This document shows, one piece after another, positions 45,116 to 55,333 of a DNA stretch of 64,000 bases. Source of the DNA: Methanomethylovorans sp041447285 (GTDB lineage: Archaea; Halobacteriota; Methanosarcinia; Methanosarcinales; Methanosarcinaceae); contig NZ_JBGMEB010000018.1 of assembly GCF_041447285.1 (NCBI RefSeq), positions 34,955-98,954 of the forward strand, written 5' to 3'. The notes under the pieces are model-generated. The model was given only the letters and a program-made list of their open reading frames with translations. It did not search any database and was not told the origin of the DNA. The position numbers were made by a program, and so were the translations under genes. The number at the start of each line of letters is the position of its first letter. The stretch's first letter is position 1.

Positions 45116-46834
45116 TTACTTTGCCGGGATGATGAGTGATCTCTCACCAGCAGGCATGAACTCGCGCAGTGCGCCCCTACCGAATTCCTTCCTTGGTGCG
45201 GTAAAGTCAAAGGGCAGGAGGCTGTCTGCGAAACAGACCTTGATGAGTGGGTTCACTGCATATGCGTCGCCGCGGCCTGCGTGTGCTGCAGATGCTATTG
45301 CAGCATATCCACCCTGGTGACCTACGTTCATGGCGTAGTTGGGGTAGTTCGGTCCACGCAGCTCAACAGGCAGACCCTCGTCGGACTGGTAGGACAACAC
45401 ATTGGTTGCACCACACTGGTCCTGCAGGTCGAAACCGAAGAATCCGAGACGGCCATATGCTTCCTTGTGCAGGTACATGCAGAGGTACCATCCGGAAAGA
45501 CCGGCGTTCCCGTTACCAGTTGCGATAGCTGTTGCGACACCTGCTGCTGCGGAAAGCACGGTTGCCCTCTGGGAACCTCCAAAGTGGTCCTCAAGTGCAG
45601 TCGGGTATTTCTCGTAGTTCTCAAGACCATACAGAGTGGACTCTGTGGCGATGTCCTTGACAACTTGCAGAGTTGCCTTTACCTTGTTGTCTGTACCCTT
45701 CTTGGCTGCGCCGTTGTACTTGTCGTTGATGTAGTCTACATCGTAGTACAGGTTGTCATCCAGGATATTGTTGGTGTATGCAGCGGTTGCGTACTGTGTG
45801 AAACCGACACCACCGGACATGTATGAACCGAGCCAGATCTGGTCGTAGAGCATACAGCCTGCACCGATTACCTCAAGGGCTACGTGTGCTGGGTCTTCTG
45901 GGTCTATACGGCTGGTCTGCACGATATCTGCGAGGTGACCGAAGGAGATACCTCCTGGCTCGTTTGGACCACGTGCACGCCTTGCTGGAAGCATTTCACC
46001 CATGGAGATGACACCAGCATGCTTTGCTGCGTATGAAAGGTCAGCGACCGCTGCCTCACCGGCACACATGCTGTATGCGGAGATGAAGGACATACCGACC
46101 TGCATGGCCATCCATCTGCTGGTCTGGGCACCATCTGTTACCCTGCTGACCACGGTTGGAATGTGAGCTGCCTGCCAGGTTGTCTTTCCGATAGCTGCCT
46201 TAAGCTGCTCTGCCTGTTCTGCTGGGAATTCCTTGTTGATGTCGATGAGGAACTGCTTGTCTATTTCGTCTGCAAGCTCATCGTCACCGGTAAAGATCTT
46301 ACAGTAACAGTCGTCCACAAGTGCGGGGTGGGTCTCGACCATGTGTTCCTGGACCACTGCACCGCCTGGGAGGGCGTGGTTGAGGGTCTCAAGGTAGAAG
46401 TTGATGGTCTCTGGTGTAACTTCGATACCCAGTCTCTTCTCAAGGGTCTCGTGTGCAAGGTCGATACCGACAATTACAGTTCTCCTGATGTCGTCCCACA
46501 TCTGCTGCATTGCTGCGTTGTTCACGTAGTGCAGATCGTCGATCTCCACCATCATGTCAGTGCCTGATATGAAGGATGGGGTAAGAGCTCTCTGACCGAG
46601 TGGTATACCACCGCAGTGCATCATTGGGTTGTATCCGACAAGTCCCCTCTTCTTTGCGATTTCCTGACCTGCCTTCTTCATTTCAAGTTTCCTTGGGTTC
46701 TGATCAACACCGAGCCTGTAGTACTTACCAACCATGTCGGTGATCTTTCCACCCTCCATCTTGTTGGTACCGTGCTCTTTTGTGAACTTGATCTCCAAGT
46801 GTTTTGCGAACATCTTCTTTCTGTCTGCTACCAT
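45116..46834 (-). CDS. mcrA: Methyl-coenzyme M reductase subunit alpha
   Basis: Catalytic subunit of the final methane-forming enzyme, binding nickel coenzyme F430. Its 572 residues match Methanosarcina McrA. Modified positions known from family structures can be placed: methyl-His272 (AAKHAGV), methyl-Arg286 (LPARRARG), thioglycine Gly467 (LGFFGFDL), and Cys474 (QDQCGA). LYDQIWLGSYMSGGVGF and FGGSQRATV are also conserved. It is the last gene of the mcrBDCGA operon, 14 bp after mcrG, and is followed by a terminator. Methylation of Arg286 requires Mmp10, encoded divergently upstream. Confidence 0.99.
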   Translation of the reverse strand: MVADRKKMFAKHLEIKFTKEHGTNKMEGGKITDMVGKYYRLGVDQNPRKLEMKKAGQEIAKKRGLVGYNPMMHCGGIPLGQRALTPSFISGTDMMVEIDDLHYVNNAAMQQMWDDIRRTVIVGIDLAHETLEKRLGIEVTPETINFYLETLNHALPGGAVVQEHMVETHPALVDDCYCKIFTGDDELADEIDKQFLIDINKEFPAEQAEQLKAAIGKTTWQAAHIPTVVSRVTDGAQTSRWMAMQVGMSFISAYSMCAGEAAVADLSYAAKHAGVISMGEMLPARRARGPNEPGGISFGHLADIVQTSRIDPEDPAHVALEVIGAGCMLYDQIWLGSYMSGGVGFTQYATAAYTNNILDDNLYYDVDYINDKYNGAAKKGTDNKVKATLQVVKDIATESTLYGLENYEKYPTALEDHFGGSQRATVLSAAAGVATAIATGNGNAGLSGWYLCMYLHKEAYGRLGFFGFDLQDQCGATNVLSYQSDEGLPVELRGPNYPNYAMNVGHQGGYAAIASAAHAGRGDAYAVNPLIKVCFADSLLPFDFTAPRKEFGRGALREFMPAGERSLIIPAK

Positions 46835-46848
46835 TTATGTCACCTCGA

Positions 46849-47598
46849 TTATTCCGGCTTGAATCCGTATTTTGTTCTCTGGTCGAACACTCTGTGGACC
46901 CATTCAAGAACCTCTTTGTCGCTTCTGAATGCAACGTTGTCCACGCGGTAGATGGTTGTCCTCTTTGCTGCTTCCTTTGGAGACATTGGTTTTCCCATCT
47001 CAACCTTCTTGTCGATAGGTCTTCCTACCTGGTCTTTGTGCATCTTCACTATGCCGTCTTTATCGAGTCTTGCCCTGTCGAGCATGTCGAACATTACACC
47101 ATCTTCTGGAAGTCTCAGGGAGTGGCCGTGCACAGTTGCGCCTCTAAGGCTTGAAAGTGCTGGGTCGAACATCTCAGTCTCGATCTGGAACTTTGCAACC
47201 TGTTCCATGTCTCTCTCACGAGCCTCAACGACCTGACGTCCGGAAAGGGTTCCTGGGTCCACACCTCTGAATTTTATGGCTGCACTGTAGGACCTTACGT
47301 ATGGTACTGAGGTACCGTTATACATTGAGTCTACGAACTGTACGTACCTTACTCTGTCACCGGCTTTTGCTCCAGGGGTTGGTTCGACAGTCTGTCTGAT
47401 TGAGCACTCTGGCTCACCCATTTCTGCAAGTGGTGGGTGTGTGCTGCGGTAGTCGCTTCCGGGTGCGCGGTGTCCGAGGACCATTACGAGATCGTCATCG
47501 GAAATCTCCCTGAGCTTTTCCACATCGCCAGACATGTGTTTCCTTCTGTTTGCTGCAACAGATGTTGCACCTGGGTAGTATTGTGGTTTATATGCCAT
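46849..47598 (-). CDS. mcrG: Methyl-coenzyme M reductase subunit gamma
   Basis: A 249-residue gamma subunit starting MAYKPQYYPGATSVAANRRKHM, as in Methanosarcina. GHRAPGSDYRSTHPPLAEMGEP is the conserved core. ATG 47598 is preferred because GGAG lies nine bases before it; an ATG two codons upstream overlaps the mcrC stop. The subunit contacts F430 and completes the (alpha-beta-gamma)2 enzyme. Confidence 0.98.
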   Translation of the reverse strand: MAYKPQYYPGATSVAANRRKHMSGDVEKLREISDDDLVMVLGHRAPGSDYRSTHPPLAEMGEPECSIRQTVEPTPGAKAGDRVRYVQFVDSMYNGTSVPYVRSYSAAIKFRGVDPGTLSGRQVVEARERDMEQVAKFQIETEMFDPALSSLRGATVHGHSLRLPEDGVMFDMLDRARLDKDGIVKMHKDQVGRPIDKKVEMGKPMSPKEAAKRTTIYRVDNVAFRSDKEVLEWVHRVFDQRTKYGFKPE

Positions 47599-47600
47599 AA

Positions 47601-48212
47601 TCATACACTCCTAACATCTAATGATTTCATTGTGGTTTTCACGGCTTTCACGAGTTCGTTCAATTTTTCCCTTGAACATGATTCTCCTCGTGTGACGCCT
47701 GTCACAATTTCCATTACTTTTCCTTTCGTCACAATATCCTTTTCTTTTGGTTTCACAAGCCTTGTCTTCACGCCTGCCTTTGCAAAATCCTCGAAATCAA
47801 CGGGGGTTTGGCAAACAATAACGGCAGGAATATTCGCTTGTTCTAGTATAGCCCTTACTTTCTTTATCACATGGTCCCTTACGTTGCCTGTATGTATGAC
47901 CGCAAGTTTATGCCTTGAGATCTGGGCTACTTCTTCGGGGTTTATTCCGAAGGTACCGGAACCCATGTTAGTGTCGGGTATACCCGATCCTGTATTCAGC
48001 ACCAGGACACTCACCTGTATTTCTTCGCGACGCATACCGTATGTAAGTTCGCATACAGGTTTTGTGATATGCCTTCTTCCGGGACTCATTGCTATTGCAA
48101 TCACATCGGATCTTCCGGTTTCGGAGAGTGTGCCTCTTTGTGCAAGACCACCGCCTCTTCCAAGCCCCATCCCATGTCTGCAATCAACAACTTGCGTTTC
48201 CCGGTCAAACAT
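47601..48212 (-). CDS. mcrC: Methyl-coenzyme M reductase operon protein C
   Basis: A 203-residue accessory protein encoded inside the mcr operon, not part of the purified enzyme. Work on related systems links McrC to the ATP-dependent activation complex that reduces the F430 nickel. GGGLAQRGTLSETGRSDVIAIAMSPGRRHITKPVCELTYG is its conserved core (about residues 20-60, spoken of in pieces). It sits between mcrD and mcrG, overlapping mcrG's region at the stop. Confidence 0.95.
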   Translation of the reverse strand: MFDRETQVVDCRHGMGLGRGGGLAQRGTLSETGRSDVIAIAMSPGRRHITKPVCELTYGMRREEIQVSVLVLNTGSGIPDTNMGSGTFGINPEEVAQISRHKLAVIHTGNVRDHVIKKVRAILEQANIPAVIVCQTPVDFEDFAKAGVKTRLVKPKEKDIVTKGKVMEIVTGVTRGESCSREKLNELVKAVKTTMKSLDVRSV

Positions 48213-48216
48213 AACA

Positions 48217-48702
48217 TCACTCCTTTTTAATGATGCATACCTGGTTTTTCAGTTTGCCTTTCGGATCAGTGATCCCAAGCATAAGTGGGTCTTGATCAGG
48301 TCCGAATCGCGCATAACCTGTGACTGTCTGCCGCCTTAGCATGAAATTACCTTCCCTGAACTCAAATGGGAAAGAGAATATCTTCTCGCATATTTCATGC
48401 ACCTGTTCTTTCACGTCAGCATCTGTTACTTCCAGACGGATGCTACCTACACTGACCATCAATTCCACTGTATTGCCTTCTATTTCTATAAGGCGTCGGG
48501 AATCATGGGTCATAGGAGTTCCCTTTGCAGGACCATACGGCACTGTTCCGGGTAATCTCGGGCCATGAATGAACAGCCTGACGACTCCTTTCAGTTCCAG
48601 AATCTCATTAAGAAGAGTCTGGGCGGTTTCCGGCTTTAGCAAACGCTGAGGAACTATTTCAAGCTGCAAATGCTTTGTTGTGTCTGAAGACGTATCTGTC
48701 AT
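48217..48702 (-). CDS. mcrD: Methyl-coenzyme M reductase operon protein D
   Basis: A 161-residue accessory protein. The sequence LQLEIVPQRLLKPETAQTLLNEI near the N-terminus and GPRLPGTVPYGPAKGTPM are diagnostic. McrD associates with the reductase during assembly or F430 delivery; its exact role is open. It follows mcrB by 39 bp and precedes mcrC by four bases. Confidence 0.96.
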   Translation of the reverse strand: MTDTSSDTTKHLQLEIVPQRLLKPETAQTLLNEILELKGVVRLFIHGPRLPGTVPYGPAKGTPMTHDSRRLIEIEGNTVELMVSVGSIRLEVTDADVKEQVHEICEKIFSFPFEFREGNFMLRRQTVTGYARFGPDQDPLMLGITDPKGKLKNQVCIIKKE

Positions 48703-48741
48703 CTGATTACCTTTGATATTATGACTAAGGTATTAATGGAT

Positions 48742-50043
48742 TTAGAGGGCTCCTGCAATTGCCTTGATTGGTTCTCTGAACTCCTCTATTGAACCAAACA
48801 CGTTGCCCACAAGTGAAGATGTCTTCTCAATAGTGAACATCTGGGTACCTGCATCAAGTGAAACTGCTGCACATACACAAGGAATTGCAAATCCTCTGGA
48901 GTGTCTGGTAACTACGTGGTTACCGTTGAAGATACCTGGTCCGCCTCCACCGTAGATTGAGTGGCTGAAGAAGGAGAATCCGACTGCTGTACCCTGGGCC
49001 CTTCCCATGTCACAGCCTGGAAGTCCTGTCTCTTTCTCTAAGATGTCGTTGAAGTACAGGATAGTTGAAGAAACGTTCTGTGCTGCTCTTCCTGCACCAC
49101 AGTTTACCATGGTTGCTGCAAGCAGACCTGCTGCTGCATATGCGTTCCACTTTGAAACATCATTTGCCTTGTAGAAGTTGTATCCGGATGGTGCCTTCTT
49201 GTCAACTGCAATGACGCCGTCCTCGATAGCTCTCTCTACTGTGGACTCAATTACAGTACCGATTGTACCGTTCTTGTTCTTAGTAACAATGTCACATACC
49301 ATGTTGTTAGCGTTCAGACCCTGGTATGCAAGACCGAGGAGCTGGTGCCTCTCAAACAAACCGACAGTGTTACCCATCTCGTACATACTTACCTGCTCGA
49401 AGATGGATGAGAGTGCTGCGGCGTTCATGGCCTTCTTACCTGTGATGGCTGCAATGTGGTTGGTGGTGATGTTCCTCAGAGAGTAACCAAGACCTTCGTT
49501 GTTCTGTGGGATACTGAGGATGGATGCAACGTTGCTGCCCATCATGTCCATTGTCTGTGGGTAGCTTCCCCAGACTGCTCCCTTAACGATAGGTGCGTCG
49601 AACATGTCTACCTTGTACATGTCAATGATGGTTTGTACTACAGCTGCTGCACCTACAGTGCTTGCTGAAATGTAGTCTGCACCTATTGCGGTCCTTATGG
49701 ATGGAACCTGCACGCGTAGCTGCTTTCCGCCAGCAAGTACTTGTACATTGGTGTCATCATCTTTGTTGACTCTTATTAATTTCTCAACAGAGTCCTGGAT
49801 GGCACTGGCATTTGCAACTATGTCATACTTAAGTCCTCTTCCAAGGATACGGCGGCCTGCGCCACCCATTTTACCACTGGCAAGAGCATTCTCGATACCT
49901 GCAAGGTTAACTGCAACAGTCCTTTTGGTGTCTTTGACGATATTCTGTATGGCTGCGTTTCTTGTTGGCGCAATGTCCATAAGATCGACGCCGCTTTCCA
50001 ACAGCTTACCTTTGTCGTCGTAAATGTCTATTTTATCAGACAC
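48742..50043 (-). CDS. mcrB: Methyl-coenzyme M reductase subunit beta
   Basis: A 433-residue beta subunit that contributes to binding coenzyme B. GLFERHQLLGLAYQGLNANNMV and GGGGPGIFNGNHVVTRHSRGFAIP are conserved. The initiation codon is GTG with a full AGGAGG site seven bases upstream (50051-50057). It is the first gene of the mcrBDCGA operon. The message probably starts near 50208, giving a long 5' leader of about 165 bases. Confidence 0.98.
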   Translation of the reverse strand: MSDKIDIYDDKGKLLESGVDLMDIAPTRNAAIQNIVKDTKRTVAVNLAGIENALASGKMGGAGRRILGRGLKYDIVANASAIQDSVEKLIRVNKDDDTNVQVLAGGKQLRVQVPSIRTAIGADYISASTVGAAAVVQTIIDMYKVDMFDAPIVKGAVWGSYPQTMDMMGSNVASILSIPQNNEGLGYSLRNITTNHIAAITGKKAMNAAALSSIFEQVSMYEMGNTVGLFERHQLLGLAYQGLNANNMVCDIVTKNKNGTIGTVIESTVERAIEDGVIAVDKKAPSGYNFYKANDVSKWNAYAAAGLLAATMVNCGAGRAAQNVSSTILYFNDILEKETGLPGCDMGRAQGTAVGFSFFSHSIYGGGGPGIFNGNHVVTRHSRGFAIPCVCAAVSLDAGTQMFTIEKTSSLVGNVFGSIEEFREPIKAIAGAL

Positions 50044-50443
50044 GTATGTTTCCTCCTATTTGTTAAGATCCATCCTGGAAAAAGTACAGACAACGAGTTA
50101 AGAAAAAATCTGTACAATCGTTAAAGAGTACGATATTTTCCATCGGGATTACCCACTAGTTAAGAGTAATTAGGTTTTAAACCTTTTGCATCAATATCCT
50201 CTCTGCTTTCAATGTTTAGATAAATGATATATATTATAAATTATATACTGTCTTGGCAAGTTCAGTGCTACAAAGGGGAATGCTTTTCCAATCATTTTTA
50301 AGCTATATGGTTATTTTTATTCACATAAAGTAATATTTATCTTATTAACTAAATATATATGTGTACCATGTCTATTTTAAAAATAACGTTTTTCTGTGTT
50401 ATCACAAAGGTTTAAGTAATACCTCTGTTATGACACGATACAA
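50044..50443. promoter_or_regulatory. Divergent mcr / mmp10 promoter region
   Basis: A 400-bp spacer between two divergent genes with linked roles. On the minus strand a TATA region TTTATAATATATATC (about 50229-50243) would start the mcr message near 50208, leaving a leader of about 165 bases before mcrB. On the plus strand ACTAAATATATATG (about 50348-50361) would serve mmp10. No coding frame is seen. Confidence 0.6.
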
Positions 50444-51676
50444 ATGGAAATAGTAGCCGATGTTGGTGGAAGTCCGGGCATAGACTGCAATGGATTCTGT
50501 ACCTATTGTTATTTCAAGAAAGTAAAAGAAATAACACCCTTTGGGTGCAAGTATTGTTTTCCTTTCCAAAAAGGTTGTGATTACTGTACCAGGGGTGTGA
50601 AGGAAGCTTATAGTGGCTTTAAACCTATACAGTTTGTTCTTCATAGTCTATCAGATATCTTCAGGTTCAGAGCTAATGAGATCACAAAAATAACCATTAG
50701 CGGAGGAGGAGATGTTAGTTGTTATCCACAATTAAAGGAACTTGTATCTATGCTTTCACAGCTTGAAAGACCGATACATTTAGGGTATACCAGTGGTAAA
50801 GGATTCAATTCCCCTGATGATGCACGCTTTTTCATAGAGCACGGTGTAAAAGAAGTTTCTTTTACTGTATTCTCCACCGACCCCAAACTTCGTGGAGAGT
50901 ATATGCGTGATCCGAATCCTGAAGCTTCTCTGGAGGTACTAAAGGATTTCAGTAAACATTGCGATGTCTATGCTGCTATTGTGCTCTTACCGGGTATAAA
51001 TGATGGGGAAGAATTGTGGAAAACACTTTCCGATCTGCAAGAAATGGGAACAAAAGGAGTTATTCTCATGCGCTTTGCAAATAGCAGGGAAGAAGGGCTG
51101 ATCCTTGGAAATGGTCCTATCCTACAAAATCTAAAAACACATACGATAGATGAATTTCTTGCTATTGTGAGAGAAGCTGCTTCCAGATATAATATCAGGA
51201 TAACAGGAACTCCTCTGGAAGACCCATTAATTGGTTGTCCATTTGCACTGCGCAATGATGAGAAAGCACTAGCCCAGCTCCCGCAGATAAGGAAACAGGC
51301 AACGCTTATCTCTAGTAAAGCAGCTTCACCGCGACTTACAGACATTTTTGCTAAATTGGGAGGATATGTGAACGTTGTTTCCGTTGACAAGGACATTGGT
51401 TGTCTCATCACCATCGAAGATCTGAAAAATCTTGAATTGGCAGATGTCAAAGAAACAGTATTGATTCCCGGTAGAGCATTCGTGCACGATCCTGAAGCAA
51501 AAGCAGTATTATCCAGGGACGGTGTGGACAGGTTCGTACGCAGAGGTCCTGAAATGCTTAGCTACGATGGGGAAATGTCCATTAGCATGACCCGGGAAGA
51601 AGTGATAGCCTTTGAAGTAGAGCAGTTCACAGAGCTCATTAATCAGATCAATGCTTTTGGCCTGCCAGCCAAGTAA
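50444..51676 (+). CDS. mmp10: Methanogenesis marker protein 10, McrA arginine methyltransferase
   Basis: Cobalamin-dependent radical SAM enzyme that methylates the active-site arginine of McrA (Arg286 here); this is established for Methanosarcina. The 410 residues contain the cluster motif C15-x3-C19-x2-C22 (CNGFCTYCYF) and a second set of cysteines (C35, C38, C45, C48). TISGGGDVSCYP follows. It lacks a clear ribosome-binding site. Divergent pairing with mcrBDCGA fits common use of its product. Confidence 0.95.
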   Translation: MEIVADVGGSPGIDCNGFCTYCYFKKVKEITPFGCKYCFPFQKGCDYCTRGVKEAYSGFKPIQFVLHSLSDIFRFRANEITKITISGGGDVSCYPQLKELVSMLSQLERPIHLGYTSGKGFNSPDDARFFIEHGVKEVSFTVFSTDPKLRGEYMRDPNPEASLEVLKDFSKHCDVYAAIVLLPGINDGEELWKTLSDLQEMGTKGVILMRFANSREEGLILGNGPILQNLKTHTIDEFLAIVREAASRYNIRITGTPLEDPLIGCPFALRNDEKALAQLPQIRKQATLISSKAASPRLTDIFAKLGGYVNVVSVDKDIGCLITIEDLKNLELADVKETVLIPGRAFVHDPEAKAVLSRDGVDRFVRRGPEMLSYDGEMSISMTREEVIAFEVEQFTELINQINAFGLPAK

Positions 51677-51680
51677 TTAA

Positions 51681-54600
51681 TCACATGAACTCTGAAAGGC
51701 CTGTCTGCTTTGATTTGTCGTTCTCGAAAAGAGACTTAATGTCAAGTCCGATAAGTTCTATACGCTGCTTTGTATAAGCTGAAACATTATAATCTATAGC
51801 TACCTTTTTTGACACTTCGAGATATTTCTTTACAGCTCCTTCATGCACTGTTAGTATCACACGGCCTCCGCATTTTGGGCATACTCCTGTAAGAGGAGGT
51901 CTACGGAATTTCTCATCGCATTTGATACAACGTGTGCTTTGCCTGGAAAAAGCCCTGAGGTTACCGAACAGGTCAGGGAGGAAATGCGAAACAAGAACTC
52001 TTTCTGCAACATCTGATGCATCAACAGCCCTTATCTTATCCGCCAAAGCAAGCTGAGCATCCATTTTCTCCACCATGCTTCCAAGGGTCTTATAAGCACT
52101 TACCGTAGGTCCCATGGCAATATCTGATGTATCATATGTGAACATGAATTTATCATACTGCAAGGGAGTACCCAGCCGACTGCTCACAAGGTCCATTTTG
52201 CTCTCTAGTTCCTTTGGGTTAGTGTACTTTAGTGTAGCTTCGTAGAATTCAAGGGGATAATGGTCGCATACGTCTATGTTGTGAGCTTCCTTGTCTACCT
52301 CACTTGGATCTAAACGGGTGGTCAGTACAAGCGGAGCATCCATCTTTCCGCCTCTTTTGTCAGGCAGGTATTCTCTTGAGAAGTTGACCAGACCATCCAT
52401 GAGCAACATTACACAATCCTCATCACCGTCACAGTTACGCCGTTTAGCTGCATGGAAAAAGGGATGAGCATAGCCCACTGCAGCTCTTGTGAAACCTACA
52501 AGCCTTCCCAGCACACCTGCGGACGTATGAGGTGCAAGACCCATAACTAGTGTACCTACAAGATCCTCGATATTCTGGGCATTGTAATAAGGTTCCAGAT
52601 GATAATATTTGGACAAAAGATCATCTATGTATCTTGTAGTCTTTAACAGGTATTCGGCGCAGTCGTATGAAACGACAATATCCTGGACCTTTAGGCAGAC
52701 CACTTGATCCTCGCTGGTGAGGGGTTTACCATATATATCTTCAGAATAACCTATTTCCACCAGTTTCTCTACACGTATGCCCAGCTCATCAGCCCTGATG
52801 TGTGTCAACGGTATATCTGACATATCATATCTTACAGTTCCGTCCTTGAAAGTAAACAGCTCATGCTTGGCGCGCAGAATTCCTTTTTCAAGTGGTTCCG
52901 GTGTCATATTGCGTGACATCATTCTTTTGACGCCTTTGATAGCATCAAGATTTGATTCACGCTCGCCCAGTTTCTCAAAAGCCCGCTGATATATGTTCTT
53001 GAAATCAAGGTTCTGCATGCGGGCACATGTAGTGTTCACACCGCACTTAGGACAGGTTTCCTTGTTTATGGAAAGACCACATCTTGGACAGGATAACTTG
53101 GGAATTGTAAATTCACCACATTCACATCTGAACTCGTATGAATCCATACCGCATGCAGGACATATTCTTGAGCCAATTTCAACTCTAATTAGCCCCACTT
53201 TAGCATTGACGGACTCTTTGTAACTGGCAGCATCCTCCAACTTGCGAGTGTTTCCGCCGGTCTCACCGATGGGAAACAGTACATGTGGTGCTGGTGACAT
53301 CATTCTTTTATCTGATTTCTCAGGTCTTCCCATACGTGCACCGATTCTTGAAGGAGCACGTGCCCGTACAATCAGTCCACTGACCTTGTTGACCGCGTCA
53401 AGACCAGTTTCTGTATCAATGTTTGTCCAATTTCTGTGAAGGTCCGTTCCTATGCCTAAGCATCTTAGTAACGCAAGAGGCTGTGAGATCAATAAAGCTC
53501 CTTCAGATACTTTGTGAAACACCAGCATGTTCTCAAGGAGGACCTTGATTCCGCTATCAACACTTAATTTATGAGGCAGCGATAGTGTCGAATGTTTTTC
53601 ATCCAAAGACCCATGTTCTTCGATGAACTCTGCCAGCCTTATAAAATCACTTACATTTATATCATGCCACAAGTAAGTGAAATCCGGATGCAAAGGTACA
53701 TTATATTTCTCACAGATTTCCAGGGCAACTTCCTGGGAAGGATGCTTCAGTTCCGGTTTTAATGATCCGTCTTCGCCTGTAGCAACAGAACATTCCTGTA
53801 TCCACCACTCAAAACAATATGGTGAAGGGACTAATACATGATTGTTCTCCAGGAAATCCCCGTAATTGATCAATATCTCGCCGATATCGATAATGTACTC
53901 CACTTCTTTGTGCAGGAGACGTGCTTCTTCCACATCATCTATCCTGAGGACATCCCCTGATCTTAGTCTTACTGTAGGGCCTTCAATGGAATCCACAGGA
54001 GCCATTCCTGCAGCTTTTCCCGGTCTTTCAACTTTAAGCTGGGTCCCCGGGGCAATGAACTCATCTAGTATGACCATGCTTGCCGGACTTATACCAGCAG
54101 CAGCAAAAGAAGTATTACGTGACCTTCCATACCTTAATCGAAATCCTCCAGGCCTTGAAGGATGAGAGAATACGGGTCTTCCTGCTATAAGATCTCTCAG
54201 ATACTTGTCTTTAGGTTTTACACCCACAGTCTTTTGATCTTCTTCATCTCCGCTGCTCTTTGTACCTGCTATGAGCGTTTCCAGCCAGTCCCACCCGTCC
54301 ATCTGTAGCTTTTTTACATGTTTCAGGACTTTCGGGGCTTTCAGAGCAAGACCTTCTGCCAGCACAAGGGCCATACCGCCTCTGACACGGTTTGTTTCTA
54401 TTCTCTCCAGATTCCTGTGTCCTTCCACTTCTTCTTCTTCAGTAGGTTCCCCATCTATGCAGATAGGACAATTCTCTACTATCAGCTTGATCTCTGATTC
54501 TGAAGGTGTATACTGCAAGCTTGCCACTCTTCTGTAGAGCAATATTTCTTCTACATATCTCTCTACTTCTTCCTTACGTGGCTTGTACCTGTCAATACCC

Positions 54601-55109
54601 ACGCCTCTGCGCACATAATCTCCCACCAGTACAGAAAGGGCCTGTGCAGTACCACCGGCACTACGTATGGGACCTGCGTAAAGGATGCGGATATACTCGC
54701 TTCCGTCGTCGTTTTTTCCCACGTCCACCCGGTCAATACCCTCAATGGGCGCTGCCACTACTCCTTCAGTAAGCATTGCCATGGATACACGGATAGCTGC
54801 TTCTATGGCTTTTTTCCTGTCATCGAATTTACCTACAGTGCCCACAGCTACATCCCTGCCTAGAGCAAGTGCAGCCTCCTCACGAGACATGGTTGTTTCT
54901 AATTCTCTGATGCGTTGGGCTACGCCTTTTACACCAATGAGGTTCTCTACTCTATCTGCCAGGTCTTTAGCAAGCGGTATCTCGACAAAGGGCTTTGGAT
55001 CACGTCCCCTTTTCCTGGCTTCATTAGCTATGTCCATCTCCCGTTTTAGCTTTGCATCAAGCCAGTGGAAATATTCCCACATAGAGTCGCTTGCTATTAT
55101 TTCTCCCAT
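51681..55109 (-). CDS. polC: DNA polymerase II large subunit (PolD DP2)
   Basis: Catalytic subunit of family D DNA polymerase, the archaeal replicase. I prefer ATG 55109 (1142 residues, MGEIIASDSMWEYF), the family start, with GAGG upstream; an in-frame start 72 bases earlier exists. The active-site acidic residues are in RNCDGDEDCVML. Several zinc-binding cysteine groups are visible (CPACGMDSYEFRCECGEF, CPRCGLS, CPKCG, and CIKCDEKF...CPKCGG near the C-terminus). Length shows no intein. It converges with mmp10, four bases apart. Confidence 0.97.
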   Translation of the reverse strand: MGEIIASDSMWEYFHWLDAKLKREMDIANEARKRGRDPKPFVEIPLAKDLADRVENLIGVKGVAQRIRELETTMSREEAALALGRDVAVGTVGKFDDRKKAIEAAIRVSMAMLTEGVVAAPIEGIDRVDVGKNDDGSEYIRILYAGPIRSAGGTAQALSVLVGDYVRRGVGIDRYKPRKEEVERYVEEILLYRRVASLQYTPSESEIKLIVENCPICIDGEPTEEEEVEGHRNLERIETNRVRGGMALVLAEGLALKAPKVLKHVKKLQMDGWDWLETLIAGTKSSGDEEDQKTVGVKPKDKYLRDLIAGRPVFSHPSRPGGFRLRYGRSRNTSFAAAGISPASMVILDEFIAPGTQLKVERPGKAAGMAPVDSIEGPTVRLRSGDVLRIDDVEEARLLHKEVEYIIDIGEILINYGDFLENNHVLVPSPYCFEWWIQECSVATGEDGSLKPELKHPSQEVALEICEKYNVPLHPDFTYLWHDINVSDFIRLAEFIEEHGSLDEKHSTLSLPHKLSVDSGIKVLLENMLVFHKVSEGALLISQPLALLRCLGIGTDLHRNWTNIDTETGLDAVNKVSGLIVRARAPSRIGARMGRPEKSDKRMMSPAPHVLFPIGETGGNTRKLEDAASYKESVNAKVGLIRVEIGSRICPACGMDSYEFRCECGEFTIPKLSCPRCGLSINKETCPKCGVNTTCARMQNLDFKNIYQRAFEKLGERESNLDAIKGVKRMMSRNMTPEPLEKGILRAKHELFTFKDGTVRYDMSDIPLTHIRADELGIRVEKLVEIGYSEDIYGKPLTSEDQVVCLKVQDIVVSYDCAEYLLKTTRYIDDLLSKYYHLEPYYNAQNIEDLVGTLVMGLAPHTSAGVLGRLVGFTRAAVGYAHPFFHAAKRRNCDGDEDCVMLLMDGLVNFSREYLPDKRGGKMDAPLVLTTRLDPSEVDKEAHNIDVCDHYPLEFYEATLKYTNPKELESKMDLVSSRLGTPLQYDKFMFTYDTSDIAMGPTVSAYKTLGSMVEKMDAQLALADKIRAVDASDVAERVLVSHFLPDLFGNLRAFSRQSTRCIKCDEKFRRPPLTGVCPKCGGRVILTVHEGAVKKYLEVSKKVAIDYNVSAYTKQRIELIGLDIKSLFENDKSKQTGLSEFM

Positions 55110-55333
55110 CCTGGTAAACCTCAAAGTGTATACATGTAAAGAAAAATCATAAGGATCGTGTAAGGCAATATCCTTTATCACTCCACGATATAAAAAACAA
55201 TCTCTGGCTAGAATATTGGCTCATATCTGGATATTTCCTATTGTTCTTTACTAAACGAACAAGGTTATATATCAGAAAAAGAAACAAAACATGCAGGAAA
55301 AATCCTGATTATATACTAAAAAAGGGGTTTCAT

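Noticed and set aside
45281..48339. Several long plus-strand frames opposite mcrA, mcrG and mcrC (up to 300 codons)
   Set aside because: They mirror the strong codon bias of the mcr genes and lie entirely antisense to them.
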